In this document: positions 16,524 to 23,184 of the stretch, piece by piece | How the letters are laid out: every line of letters starts with the position of its first letter | Numbering within the stretch: the first letter of the stretch is position 1 | NCBI GenBank assembly: GCA_002450335.1 | Contig: DJZB01000018.1 | Span: 1-23,184 of the forward strand | Reading direction: 5' to 3' | Source: Rhodobiaceae bacterium UBA6963 | Lineage (GTDB): Bacteria > Pseudomonadota > Alphaproteobacteria > RS24 | Length of the DNA stretch: 23,184 nt | Program-made: the position numbers and the translations under genes | The notes under the pieces: generated by a model | The model's database searches: none | What the model saw: only the letters and a program-made list of their open reading frames with translations | Told to the model about the DNA's origin: nothing

Positions 16524-17222
16524 TTGACACGTATTGCGCTTGTAGATGACGACAAAAACATTGTTACCTCGCTTTCTTTAGCTTTGAAGGGTGAAGGTTT
16601 TGATGTGGAAGCATTTGAGGATGGTGCCGCCGCGCTGGAGGCTTTGACATCTCAGCCTTCAGATAGCTTTGATATCGGTATTTTTGATATCAAGATGCCT
16701 AAAATGGACGGCCTTGAACTTCTTCGCCGATTGCGCGCTACGCATGAATTGCCCGTGATCTATCTGACGTCTAAAGACGATGAAATTGATGAGCTTATCG
16801 GCCTTAAAATGGGGGCAGATGACTATATTACCAAGCCGTTTTCTCAGCGACTATTGATTGAACGCGTGCGAACTATTTTGCGTCGTACCAAAGCGCGGCA
16901 GGTCATATCAGAAGATGAGGATGATATTATGGAGCGCGGCGGGTTAAGGCTGGATGCGGCGCGGCATGAATGCTTGTGGGAAGGCCAGCCTGTTAATTTG
17001 ACGGTGACGGAGTTTTTGATACTTGAAGCCTTGGCGCAACGGCCGGGCTTTGTCAAAAGCCGGGATGCGTTGATGGATGCGGCCTATGATGATCAGGTCT
17101 ATGTTGATGACCGCACTATAGACAGTCACATAAAAAGACTTCGCCGTAAGTTCAAAAAAACAGACCAAAATTTTGATGCGATTGAGACACTTTATGGTGT
17201 CGGGTACAGGTACAAGACGTGA
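16524..17222 (+). CDS. chvI: Response regulator ChvI
   Basis: OmpR-family regulator of 232 residues. The receiver domain has acidic residues at 8-10 (LVDDD), phosphoacceptor Asp55 in IFDIKMP, Thr82 and Lys104 (ITKPF). A winged-helix DNA-binding domain covers about 135-232 and ends DDRTIDSHIKRLRRKFK and YGVGYRYK. The open frame extends 22 codons upstream to another TTG, but the TTG at 16524 has AGAGG directly upstream and yields the family's usual N-terminus (TRIALVDDD), so it was chosen. ChvI acts with ChvG; in rhizobia and Agrobacterium the pair controls envelope, acid-response and exopolysaccharide genes. The stop overlaps the start of chvG by GTGA, so the two are translationally coupled. 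Confidence 0.95.
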   Translation: MTRIALVDDDKNIVTSLSLALKGEGFDVEAFEDGAAALEALTSQPSDSFDIGIFDIKMPKMDGLELLRRLRATHELPVIYLTSKDDEIDELIGLKMGADDYITKPFSQRLLIERVRTILRRTKARQVISEDEDDIMERGGLRLDAARHECLWEGQPVNLTVTEFLILEALAQRPGFVKSRDALMDAAYDDQVYVDDRTIDSHIKRLRRKFKKTDQNFDAIETLYGVGYRYKT

Positions 17223-18799
17223 TCGGGTTGAGCTTTTTAAAATCAGGTCTCTCGGCTCGTCTGGTGGTGATTAACAGCCTTGGACTGTTGGGGTTTTTTG
17301 CCGGCATTTTGTTTTTAGGCCAGACCCGTGAAAGCCTCACCGATGCCTATACGCAAAGTCTTGAGGTGCAAGCGCAAATTATTGCCGAGGCTCTGGGTGA
17401 GTCTGCCGGAGATGATACCGATACCGGTGATATTATTAATGATATTGAGACCGATGAAAACGCCATACAAGCCGGACAAATTATGGCACCGCGGCTGAAT
17501 GCCGAACTGACTGAACAAATTCTTAGGCGCATTATTGCACCCACATTAAATCGGGCTCGGGTTTACGATCGTCAGGGGCAATTGGTGATTGACAGCGATA
17601 TTTTGCTTCATTCCGGTGCGGTCATTTCCCGTGATTTACCGCCACCGTCATTCACGGCGCAAAATGATAATGCGCCCGCGAATAATTTACAGCCAACCGA
17701 CACAGATAAAGCCGGCAAGGGCACTGCTTTATTGGATGCCATTAATATCGCCATGCAGGGTGAGATGCGCGCATCGGCTCAAAGAACCCCCAATGGTGAC
17801 GATATTGTGATGGTTGCTGTGCCGGTTCAACATTATCGTGCAATTATTGGTGTTCTCTTGTTGACTAGCCCGCCCGGGGAGATTGACCGCCTCGTTGCGG
17901 CTGAACGCAGCTTTTTGGCAAAAGTTTTTCTTGTCGTGCTGGGTGTAACATTGATTTTATCATTCGCACTGGCCGGGACTATTACCATGCCTGTTCGTCG
18001 TCTTGCGACGGCTATTCAGGCGTTTCAGGCAGCGGGCGGTTCTTTACCCGCACCTGATATTGTGCCTGATTTTTCTGATCGTCAGGATGAAATCGGCGAT
18101 TTGTCGCTGGCATTACGGGATATGCTAACCCGTTTAATGAACCGGCTGGACACGATTGAAAATTTTGCAGCTGATGTTGCTCATGAACTGAAAAACCCTC
18201 TTGCCTCAATTAACAGTGCTGTTCAGTCACTTGCCTCAACCTCTGATGACGAGGCGCGTAAACAGCTTATGGATATTTTGCAGGCGGATATATTTCGCAT
18301 GAACCGCCTGATTACAGATATATCGGAAGCCTCTCGCCTTGATGCAGAGTTAGGGCGGGCAGCCGCTGAAAATTTTGACCTTTCAGATTTGCTGAAGCAG
18401 ATGGTCCCTCTCGTGAACGGCGATATTCAGTTAAAAATAAAGGCGCAGGTGAGCATTAACGCGCAGAGAGACCGGATTGCTCAAATCATTCGTAACCTGC
18501 TGGATAATGCACTGTCTTTTTCTTCGGCGAAGGAAATTACAGTGCGATTAGATAGCGACCGGACAGGTATTTTTGTTCATGTAGATGATGCTGGGCCGGG
18601 CCTGCCTGATGGGGTAGAGCATAAAATTTTTGAGCGGTTTTATACTGATCGCCCAAATGAGCATGACCTTCATTCCGGGCTTGGTCTCTCAATTTCGCAA
18701 CAAATAGCCCGCGCACATGGCGGCAATGTGACTGCTCGCAATCGTATTAATGCCTATGGTGCACGGTTTACTTTATTTTTGCCGCATCAAGGAAAATAA
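17219..18799 (+). CDS. chvG: Sensor histidine kinase ChvG
   Basis: Membrane sensor kinase of 526 residues, partner of ChvI. Transmembrane helices lie at about 13-34 and 235-257 and flank a periplasmic domain of roughly 200 residues. That domain includes RVYDRQGQLVIDSD and a polar, Asn/Thr/Pro-rich stretch (about 143-168). A HAMP linker follows (about 258-312), then the H-box FAADVAHELKNPL with His322, the N box NLLDNA (426-431), G1 DDAGPGLP and G2 GLGLSI. The GTG start overlaps the chvI stop. In relatives the periplasmic domain is held inactive by a partner (ExoR in rhizobia); no exoR-like gene is in this window. Confidence 0.95.
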   Translation: MIGLSFLKSGLSARLVVINSLGLLGFFAGILFLGQTRESLTDAYTQSLEVQAQIIAEALGESAGDDTDTGDIINDIETDENAIQAGQIMAPRLNAELTEQILRRIIAPTLNRARVYDRQGQLVIDSDILLHSGAVISRDLPPPSFTAQNDNAPANNLQPTDTDKAGKGTALLDAINIAMQGEMRASAQRTPNGDDIVMVAVPVQHYRAIIGVLLLTSPPGEIDRLVAAERSFLAKVFLVVLGVTLILSFALAGTITMPVRRLATAIQAFQAAGGSLPAPDIVPDFSDRQDEIGDLSLALRDMLTRLMNRLDTIENFAADVAHELKNPLASINSAVQSLASTSDDEARKQLMDILQADIFRMNRLITDISEASRLDAELGRAAAENFDLSDLLKQMVPLVNGDIQLKIKAQVSINAQRDRIAQIIRNLLDNALSFSSAKEITVRLDSDRTGIFVHVDDAGPGLPDGVEHKIFERFYTDRPNEHDLHSGLGLSISQQIARAHGGNVTARNRINAYGARFTLFLPHQGK

Positions 18800-18818
18800 A
18801 AAGACAGATGAGGCGCTT

Positions 18819-19274
18819 ATGACAAACCTGCAAGATAACCCCTCACTTCATGGAAATTGCCTATTGGTCAATGAAATCGGAGTGCTGATTTTAGGGGAGC
18901 CCGCCAGTGGTAAAACTGGTCTGGCATTTTCGATGATTAATTCAGGCCGCGGCACTCTTGTTGCGGATGATCAGGTCATTATTGAGCGTGTGCATAAAAT
19001 CTTAATGGCGCAACCGCCTGAAGCCCTGCAAGGATTGATGCAAATTCATGGTATTGGCATTGTAACTTTTGATTATTTAGCACCTGTGCCTTTGCATTTG
19101 ATTGTTGAGCTTGTGCGGCATGCGGAGGTACCTCTCGTGCCTGAAAAAAGTGAAAAAGAAATACAAGGTCTGTCTCTCCCTTTACTGAAATTGGCGGGTC
19201 ATGACGCAAGTAGTGCTGATAAATTATGGCTGGCGACAGATCTTTTGAAAAAAGAGATGCTTTTTAACGGGTAA
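18819..19274 (+). CDS. hprK: HPr kinase/phosphorylase, short alphaproteobacterial form
   Basis: Protein of 151 residues made only of the catalytic domain, as usual in alphaproteobacteria. It has LHGNCLLV with the conserved His11, a P-loop GEPASGKT at 26-33 and LVADDQVII (Asp50, Asp51). The region corresponding to the family signature reads MQIHGIGIV, where relatives usually have Glu and Arg (LEVRGLGI), so two normally conserved positions appear substituted (Glu to Gln, Arg to His). The family phosphorylates HPr on Ser46 and can reverse the reaction; the substitutions raise doubt about full activity. The ATG at 18819 has GAGG five bases upstream; a longer in-frame start inside chvG lacks support. 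It lies 19 bases after chvG in the same run of genes. Confidence 0.88.
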   Translation: MTNLQDNPSLHGNCLLVNEIGVLILGEPASGKTGLAFSMINSGRGTLVADDQVIIERVHKILMAQPPEALQGLMQIHGIGIVTFDYLAPVPLHLIVELVRHAEVPLVPEKSEKEIQGLSLPLLKLAGHDASSADKLWLATDLLKKEMLFNG

Positions 19275-19339
19275 ACTGTGACACAAAGTCTGTCTTGCTT
19301 GAGACGAATTGGTCAGGCATGGTGGTTGTAGGAGATAAT

Positions 19340-19747
19340 ATGATCGGTCTTGTGATAGTAACACATGGCGGCCTCGCCAATGAATTCAGAGCTGCACTTG
19401 AGCATGTTGTGGGTGATCAACAACAGCTTGAGGCCATTTGTATTGGCCCGGATGATGATATGGAAAAAAGACGCGAAGACATTGCCGTCGCCACCAAAGA
19501 TGTTGACAGCGGTGACGGAGTGATTTTGTTGACTGATATGTTCGGCGGCACACCATCTAATCTAGCGATTTCTCTGCTGGATCACGGACGGGTAGAAGTG
19601 ATTGCAGGTGTAAACTTGCCTATGCTCATCAAACTTGTTGGTGTGCGCGAAAAAATGGGCCTTGAGGAAGCTGTGGAAGCGGCTCAAGATTCGGCGCGTA
19701 AATATATTTCAGTGGCCAGTAAAGTTCTTAGCCGAAAAGAAGATTAA
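19340..19747 (+). CDS. PTS system mannose-type EIIA component
   Basis: Cytosolic phosphocarrier of 135 residues, the size of a single mannose-family EIIA domain. It starts MIGLVIVTHGGLA, with His9 the expected phosphorylation site, and carries the family's LTDMFGGTPSNLA block. The ATG at 19340 has a near-perfect AGGAG five bases upstream; an upstream in-frame start at 19295 would add residues before the first beta strand and was rejected. No EIIB, EIIC or EIID gene is nearby, so this EIIA most likely works in the regulatory PTS rather than in sugar uptake. Its stop overlaps the HPr start by one base (TAATG). Confidence 0.93.
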   Translation: MIGLVIVTHGGLANEFRAALEHVVGDQQQLEAICIGPDDDMEKRREDIAVATKDVDSGDGVILLTDMFGGTPSNLAISLLDHGRVEVIAGVNLPMLIKLVGVREKMGLEEAVEAAQDSARKYISVASKVLSRKED

Positions 19748-20034
19748 TGCCTGAAGCCGTCGTGGAGATAACCAACAAGCGCGGCCTTCATGCGCGTGCT
19801 TCGGCTAAATTTGTTACCTGTGCCCGCAATTTTGACGCCAAAATAGATGTTACGCGTGAGGGGACAAATGTTCCCGGAACGTCAATAATGGGTCTGATGA
19901 TGCTGGCAGCCAGTCTCGGTTGTTCAATAAAAATATCAGCAGATGGCGCCGATGCAGAAGCTGCATTGGCCGAACTGGTCGCGCTTGTGCAAAACGGCTT
20001 TGGTGAGAATGATGCCGATGAAAGCGCTCAATAG
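19747..20034 (+). CDS. ptsH: Phosphocarrier protein HPr
   Basis: HPr of 95 residues. His15 in NKRGLHARASAKF is the site phosphorylated by enzyme I. Ser46 in GTSIMGLMMLA is the regulatory site for HprK, and is conserved, which fits with the hprK gene in the same cluster. Translation is coupled to the EIIA gene through the TAATG overlap. Enzyme I (ptsP) is not in the window. The C-terminal tail is acidic and longer than in E. coli HPr by about ten residues. Confidence 0.95.
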   Translation: MPEAVVEITNKRGLHARASAKFVTCARNFDAKIDVTREGTNVPGTSIMGLMMLAASLGCSIKISADGADAEAALAELVALVQNGFGENDADESAQ

Positions 20035-20118
20035 TAATCTAAATTTTAATGATTTTAGAGAGTCACTGGTTTTTTAGCCCTTGGGCCACATATCTATCAA
20101 ATATAGATGCTGCAAAAC

Positions 20119-20138
20119 ATATAAAGAAATCTTTATAT
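20119..20138. promoter_or_regulatory. Palindromic operator candidate upstream of ahcY (SahR-like)
   Basis: ATATAAAGA (20119-20127) and TCTTTATAT (20130-20138) form a perfect 9-bp inverted repeat with a 2-base centre, ending 59 bases before the ahcY start. A possible -10 box TATATT (20134-20139) overlaps its right arm, with a weak -35-like TGCAAA 17 bases further upstream. AT-rich palindromes of this form are, as I recall, associated with the ArsR-family regulator SahR in front of methionine-cycle genes in alphaproteobacteria; that link is an inference. A repressor bound here would cover the promoter. Confidence 0.5.
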
Positions 20139-20140
20139 TG

Positions 20141-20190
20141 TCATTGCCTTCGGCCTTTCAGGCTGATAAAAAGCCGATAAGTTAATGGAG
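20141..20190 (+). ncRNA. Candidate structured 5' leader of ahcY (pseudoknot, SAM-II/SAM-V-like)
   Basis: Between the possible promoter and the ahcY ribosome site the leader can form an H-type pseudoknot. GCCT (20146-20149) pairs with AGGC (20160-20163), and CGGC (20151-20154) in that loop pairs with GCCG (20173-20176). The linker directly after the first stem is TGATAAA (20164-20170), like the linker of SAM-II-type riboswitches. Competing hairpins exist (CGGCCT with AGGCTG; GGCT with AGCC), so a switch between folds near the GGAGA ribosome site is conceivable. The stems are short (4 bp), so this remains a candidate. Confidence 0.35.
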
Positions 20191-20197
20191 ATACAAC

Positions 20198-21487
20198 ATG
20201 GCTGAAGATTATAAAGTCGCAGATATGAGCCTCGCTGACTGGGGCAGAAAAGAAATTGCGATTGCGGAAACAGAGATGCCGGGACTCATGGCGCTCAGAG
20301 ATGAATTTGGCGAAGATAAGCCACTCAGTGGTGCGCGTATTACCGGTTGTCTTCATATGACAATCCAAACAGCTGTTTTGATTGAAACATTGATTGCTCT
20401 TGGCGCTGAAATTCGTTGGTCAAGTTGTAATATTTTCTCGACACAAGACCATGCTGCCGCTGCGATTGCCGCTGAAGGTATCCCGGTATTTGCTTGGAAA
20501 GGTGAGACCGAGGAAGAATATTGGTGGTGTGTTGAGCAGACTATTAAAGGCCCTGATGGCTGGACGCCGAACATCCTGCTGGACGATGGCGGCGATTTGA
20601 CTGTTATTATGCATGAGAAATATCCTGAATTACTGGATGATGTACGTGGAGTTTCCGAGGAAACAACGACCGGCGTATTGCGTCTTTATGAAATGGAACA
20701 GAACGGCACGCTCCGTACGCCGGCGATTAATGTTAATGACAGTGTAACAAAATCCAAATTTGACAATCTTTATGGCTGTCGCGAAAGCCTCGTTGATGGC
20801 GTTAAACGCGCTACCGATGTAATGATTGCCGGTAAAATTGCAGTTGTTTGTGGTTTTGGTGATGTTGGCAAGGGGTCCGCAGAAAGCCTCCGTAGTCAAG
20901 GTGCACGCGTCATGGTTACTGAAATTGACCCGATTTGTGCACTTCAAGCCGCGATGGAAGGCTATGAAGTCATTACTATGGATGAAGCAGCGCCAATTGG
21001 TGACATCTTCATTTCGGCAACAGGTAATAAAGATGTGATTACCGTTGACCATATGCGGGATATGAAAGACCGCGCGATTGTCGGTAATATTGGTCACTTT
21101 GACAGTGAGATTCAGGTTGAAGCACTCAGAAATCAAAAATGGCATAATGTGAAGCCTCAAGTAGATGAGGTTGAATTTGCCGACGGTAAGAGGATTATTC
21201 TGTTGGCTGAAGGTCGCCTGCTCAATCTGGGTTGTGCCACAGGTCACCCAAGCTTTGTGATGAGTGCGTCTTTTACCAACCAGGTGCTGGCGCAAATTGA
21301 ACTATGGCAGAACCATACTAACTATGAGCGTAAAGTTTATGTTTTGCCGAAGCATCTTGATGAAAAGGTTGCAACACTGCACCTAGCCAAGTTGGGTGCG
21401 AAGCTGACAAAACTTTCAGACGAACAAGCCAGCTATATTGGGGTGGCACAGCAAGGCCCGTTCAAGCCAGAACATTACAGATATTAA
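20198..21487 (+). CDS. ahcY: S-adenosylhomocysteine hydrolase
   Basis: NAD-dependent enzyme splitting S-adenosylhomocysteine into adenosine and homocysteine, which removes the product inhibitor of methyltransferases. Visible landmarks are GCLHMTIQTAVLIETL (His53), SSCNIFSTQDHAAAA, DDGGDLT (Asp129/130), EETTTGV (Glu155), NDSVTKSKFDN (Lys185, Asp189), YGCRESL (Cys194), the NAD fold GFGDVGKG (219-226) and the C-terminal KPEHYRY. At 429 residues it lacks the roughly 40-residue insertion after the DDGGD motif that lengthens most proteobacterial homologues to about 465; GGDLT runs directly into MHEKYPELL. GGAGA lies six bases before the ATG. A palindrome and a foldable leader precede it. The C-terminus lies 11 bases from a convergent reductase gene. 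Confidence 0.97.
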   Translation: MAEDYKVADMSLADWGRKEIAIAETEMPGLMALRDEFGEDKPLSGARITGCLHMTIQTAVLIETLIALGAEIRWSSCNIFSTQDHAAAAIAAEGIPVFAWKGETEEEYWWCVEQTIKGPDGWTPNILLDDGGDLTVIMHEKYPELLDDVRGVSEETTTGVLRLYEMEQNGTLRTPAINVNDSVTKSKFDNLYGCRESLVDGVKRATDVMIAGKIAVVCGFGDVGKGSAESLRSQGARVMVTEIDPICALQAAMEGYEVITMDEAAPIGDIFISATGNKDVITVDHMRDMKDRAIVGNIGHFDSEIQVEALRNQKWHNVKPQVDEVEFADGKRIILLAEGRLLNLGCATGHPSFVMSASFTNQVLAQIELWQNHTNYERKVYVLPKHLDEKVATLHLAKLGAKLTKLSDEQASYIGVAQQGPFKPEHYRY

Positions 21488-21498
21488 AAATTTTCAGA

Positions 21499-22728
21499 TT
21501 AAAGAGCCATCAAGTCTTTAGCAGACAAGTTTTCATCTGACAGTTTTTCTGGATCAAAAACATCGCCTTCTGCTGCGCGATGCACCAGTTTCTTGGCGAC
21601 CATAAACTCGCCAGGTCGGTTTACTGCATCCACGGCGGTGAGTTGGTTACCTTTAAAGTAGAAGACGGCGAATGAACGGCTGTTTAAGTCGCCGCGTGTC
21701 ACCACACTGTCATGGTCGCCTGACATACCTACAATCTGAAGCTTGACATCATATTGGTCAGACCAAAACCAAGGAATTTGGTGATAGGCGACGGGTGCGC
21801 CCAGAATATCGCTTGCCGCCGCTTTACCTTGTTCAATGGCGTTTTGCACTGACTCGAGGCGCAGGCGACGACCCAGCAAATCATTTGGATGCTGGGTGCA
21901 ATCCCCGGCTGCATAAATATCCGGATGGGATGTGCGTGCCGTGTCATTCACAACAATACCGTTATCCACATCGAGGCCGGCGGTTTCCGCCAATTCAATA
22001 TTGGGCACAATACCTATACCCACAACAACACAATCTGCCTCCAGAATTCGCCCATCTGACAACTCAACCCCTGAGACCGCATCATCAACTCCTTGGAGGC
22101 CTGCAACGCCAGTACCTGTGAGGATAGTCACGCCTTCTTCGGCATGGACGCGTTGATAAAAAGCTGACATGACCGGGTCAGTTACCCGCGCAAGTACTCT
22201 GTCTGCGGCTTCAATGACTGTGGTTTCCAAGCCCATTTTACAGGCAACAGCCGCTGTCTCGAGGCCAATATAGCCACCACCTATAATGATGAGCTTTTTT
22301 CCTGGTGTGAAAGCGGGCTTCATTGCGTCTATGTCGGCAATGGTACGAACGTCAAAAATATTCGCCATTTCGGCACCGGGAAGGGGTAATTGGCGTGGGC
22401 GTGAACCGGTGCAGATAATCAGTTTTGAGAAAGCAAGCTCGCTTTGGTCATCTAATGTCACGGTTTTTTTGTCAGTAGAAATGGCGGTGGCGCGACAGCC
22501 AAGTTTTAGTGTTACATTTTCATTGTCATAATATTCCTGTCCTCTGAAAAAAAGCCGTTCGGCTTCCATTTCGCCGGACAGATATTTTTTTGAAAGCGGC
22601 GGGCGTTGATATGGTAATTCCTGCTCATCACCGATAAGTGTGATGGCGTCTTCATATCCGCCTTGCCGAAGACTAACAACAGCCTGTGCGGCTGCTTGAC
22701 CGGCACCAATAATAACAATGTGATTCAT
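21499..22728 (-). CDS. FAD-dependent ferredoxin/rubredoxin-type NAD(P)H reductase
   Basis: Flavoprotein of 409 residues in the group that reduces ferredoxins or rubredoxins for oxygenases and P450s (ThcD, CamA, RubB-like). The N-terminal FAD fold has GAGQAA (8-13) and LPYQRPPLSKKYL. The NAD(P)H fold has IIGGGYIGLE (GxGxxG 150-155). A second FAD contact is IYAAGDC with Asp276, and the family region LRLESVQNAIEQGK and PWFWSDQY follows. AGGA lies eight bases before the ATG. No ferredoxin, P450 or oxygenase is adjacent, so the electron acceptor is unknown. It sits in reverse orientation between ahcY and tsaE, where many alphaproteobacteria carry a PAS-type sensor kinase. Confidence 0.92.
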   Translation of the reverse strand: MNHIVIIGAGQAAAQAVVSLRQGGYEDAITLIGDEQELPYQRPPLSKKYLSGEMEAERLFFRGQEYYDNENVTLKLGCRATAISTDKKTVTLDDQSELAFSKLIICTGSRPRQLPLPGAEMANIFDVRTIADIDAMKPAFTPGKKLIIIGGGYIGLETAAVACKMGLETTVIEAADRVLARVTDPVMSAFYQRVHAEEGVTILTGTGVAGLQGVDDAVSGVELSDGRILEADCVVVGIGIVPNIELAETAGLDVDNGIVVNDTARTSHPDIYAAGDCTQHPNDLLGRRLRLESVQNAIEQGKAAASDILGAPVAYHQIPWFWSDQYDVKLQIVGMSGDHDSVVTRGDLNSRSFAVFYFKGNQLTAVDAVNRPGEFMVAKKLVHRAAEGDVFDPEKLSDENLSAKDLMAL

Positions 22729-22818
22729 AAGTCATTTCCTGATTTTGCTGCAGGATAAAAACATTTGGAAAACTTTCAACCCTTGCGACAATAATTTTCA
22801 CCCTATACAACCACATTT

Positions 22819-23184
22819 ATGGAAAATGGGAATGCGACAATTTCCGTAACTCTGGATTTGCCCGATGTTTCGGCTGTCAGGCGTTTTGCAGGATGGATAG
22901 CCCCCCGGCTAAAAAAAGGTGACTGGTTATTATTGTCCGGTGATTTGGGCGCGGGCAAAACTGAGCTTGCCCGTTGCATTATTCGCCAAATTTTTGGTGA
23001 GAGCACAGATGTCCCTAGCCCTACTTTCACTCTTATTCAGCATTACGAGTCACGCGACATTAAATTATTGCATACTGATCTTTACCGTCTTGAAAGCTCT
23101 GAAGAAATCCTCGAATTGGGGCTGCTGGATGAAACAGAAAGCATCGTTCTGGTCGAATGGCCTGAAAAGCTTGGTACATATGTG
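22819..23184 (+). CDS. tsaE: tRNA threonylcarbamoyladenosine biosynthesis ATPase TsaE (3'-partial)
   Basis: The frame runs from ATG at 22819 to the window end, 122 codons, with no stop; the C-terminus lies outside. The P-loop GDLGAGKTELAR (41-52) follows LKKGDWLLLS. SPTFTLIQHY (67-76), HTDLYRLES and ELGLLDETESIVLVEWPEKLG are the diagnostic TsaE motifs. With TsaB and TsaD, TsaE supports t6A37 modification of ANN-decoding tRNAs. There is no clear ribosome binding site before the ATG, so the start is the best available rather than proven. It is divergent from the reductase gene across a 90-base gap. Confidence 0.95.
   Translation, partial: MENGNATISVTLDLPDVSAVRRFAGWIAPRLKKGDWLLLSGDLGAGKTELARCIIRQIFGESTDVPSPTFTLIQHYESRDIKLLHTDLYRLESSEEILELGLLDETESIVLVEWPEKLGTYV

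Noticed and set aside
20084..20098. GCCCTTGGGC downstream of HPr as an intrinsic terminator
   Set aside because: A 4-bp stem with a 2-base loop is too weak, and the T-run precedes rather than follows it on the plus strand.
1..23184. tRNA, rRNA, CRISPR arrays, transposases, prophage genes
   Set aside because: Looked for on both strands; no cloverleaf, regular spaced repeats or recombinase motifs were recognised.

Overview
The window reads as a chromosomal segment of an alphaproteobacterium, probably free-living and aquatic; the order cannot be fixed from this sequence alone. The evidence is a RegB/RegA (ActS/ActR, PrrB/PrrA) redox two-component pair, and the alphaproteobacterial locus pckA | chvI-chvG-hprK-EIIA-HPr | ahcY ... 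tsaE with its typical short HPr kinase. Coding density is high, base composition is moderate, and no tRNA, rRNA, CRISPR array, transposase or phage gene was seen.

Layout. 1-2549: the end of a secreted ankyrin-repeat protein, directly abutting regB, then regA. 2569-4830: bioB (minus), a GIY-YIG endonuclease-like gene (plus), and a frameshifted SAM-dependent methyltransferase (minus). 4979-6142: a saccharopine-dehydrogenase-like oxidoreductase, followed by a long imperfect hairpin in the gap to a convergent TonB-dependent siderophore receptor (6259-8337, minus). The receptor's upstream region carries a near-consensus Fur-type palindrome and a second palindrome. 8570-9136: YciB/IspZ septation protein. 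9151-11692 (minus): an ABC-2-type ATPase followed after 4 bases by an iron-sulfur bacterial cryptochrome/(6-4) photolyase. 11774-14626: DNA polymerase I with all three active domains. 14666-16282 (minus): ATP-dependent PEP carboxykinase. 16524-20034: the chvI-chvG-hprK-EIIA-HPr cluster. 20198-21487: S-adenosylhomocysteine hydrolase. 21499-22728 (minus): a ferredoxin/rubredoxin-type NAD(P)H reductase. 22819-end: 5' part of tsaE.

How the genes fit together. RegB/RegA sense the respiratory redox state. ChvG/ChvI form an envelope/acid-stress two-component system, here next to the regulatory (non-sugar-transporting) PTS branch. In that branch HprK should phosphorylate HPr on Ser46, and HPr should pass phosphate from His15 to a mannose-type EIIA. 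PckA, divergent from this cluster, is the gluconeogenic entry point. AhcY recycles S-adenosylhomocysteine in the methyl cycle.

The most interesting material is regulatory. (1) The chvI leader carries four hexamers of the form A[A/G]CT[A/T]A at an exact 11-bp period, running into a 13-bp stem-loop. (2) The ahcY leader has a 9-bp perfect palindrome over a possible -10 box, followed by a roughly 50-nt leader that can fold as an H-type pseudoknot with a TGATAAA linker. (3) A 25-bp imperfect hairpin with a G-rich arm lies at 6147-6233. (4) The siderophore-receptor operator has a double palindrome. Coding oddities are the single-base frameshift in the methyltransferase, an HPr kinase with a substituted family signature, and an AhcY lacking the insertion common in proteobacterial homologues. 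No clearly new multi-gene system was found.
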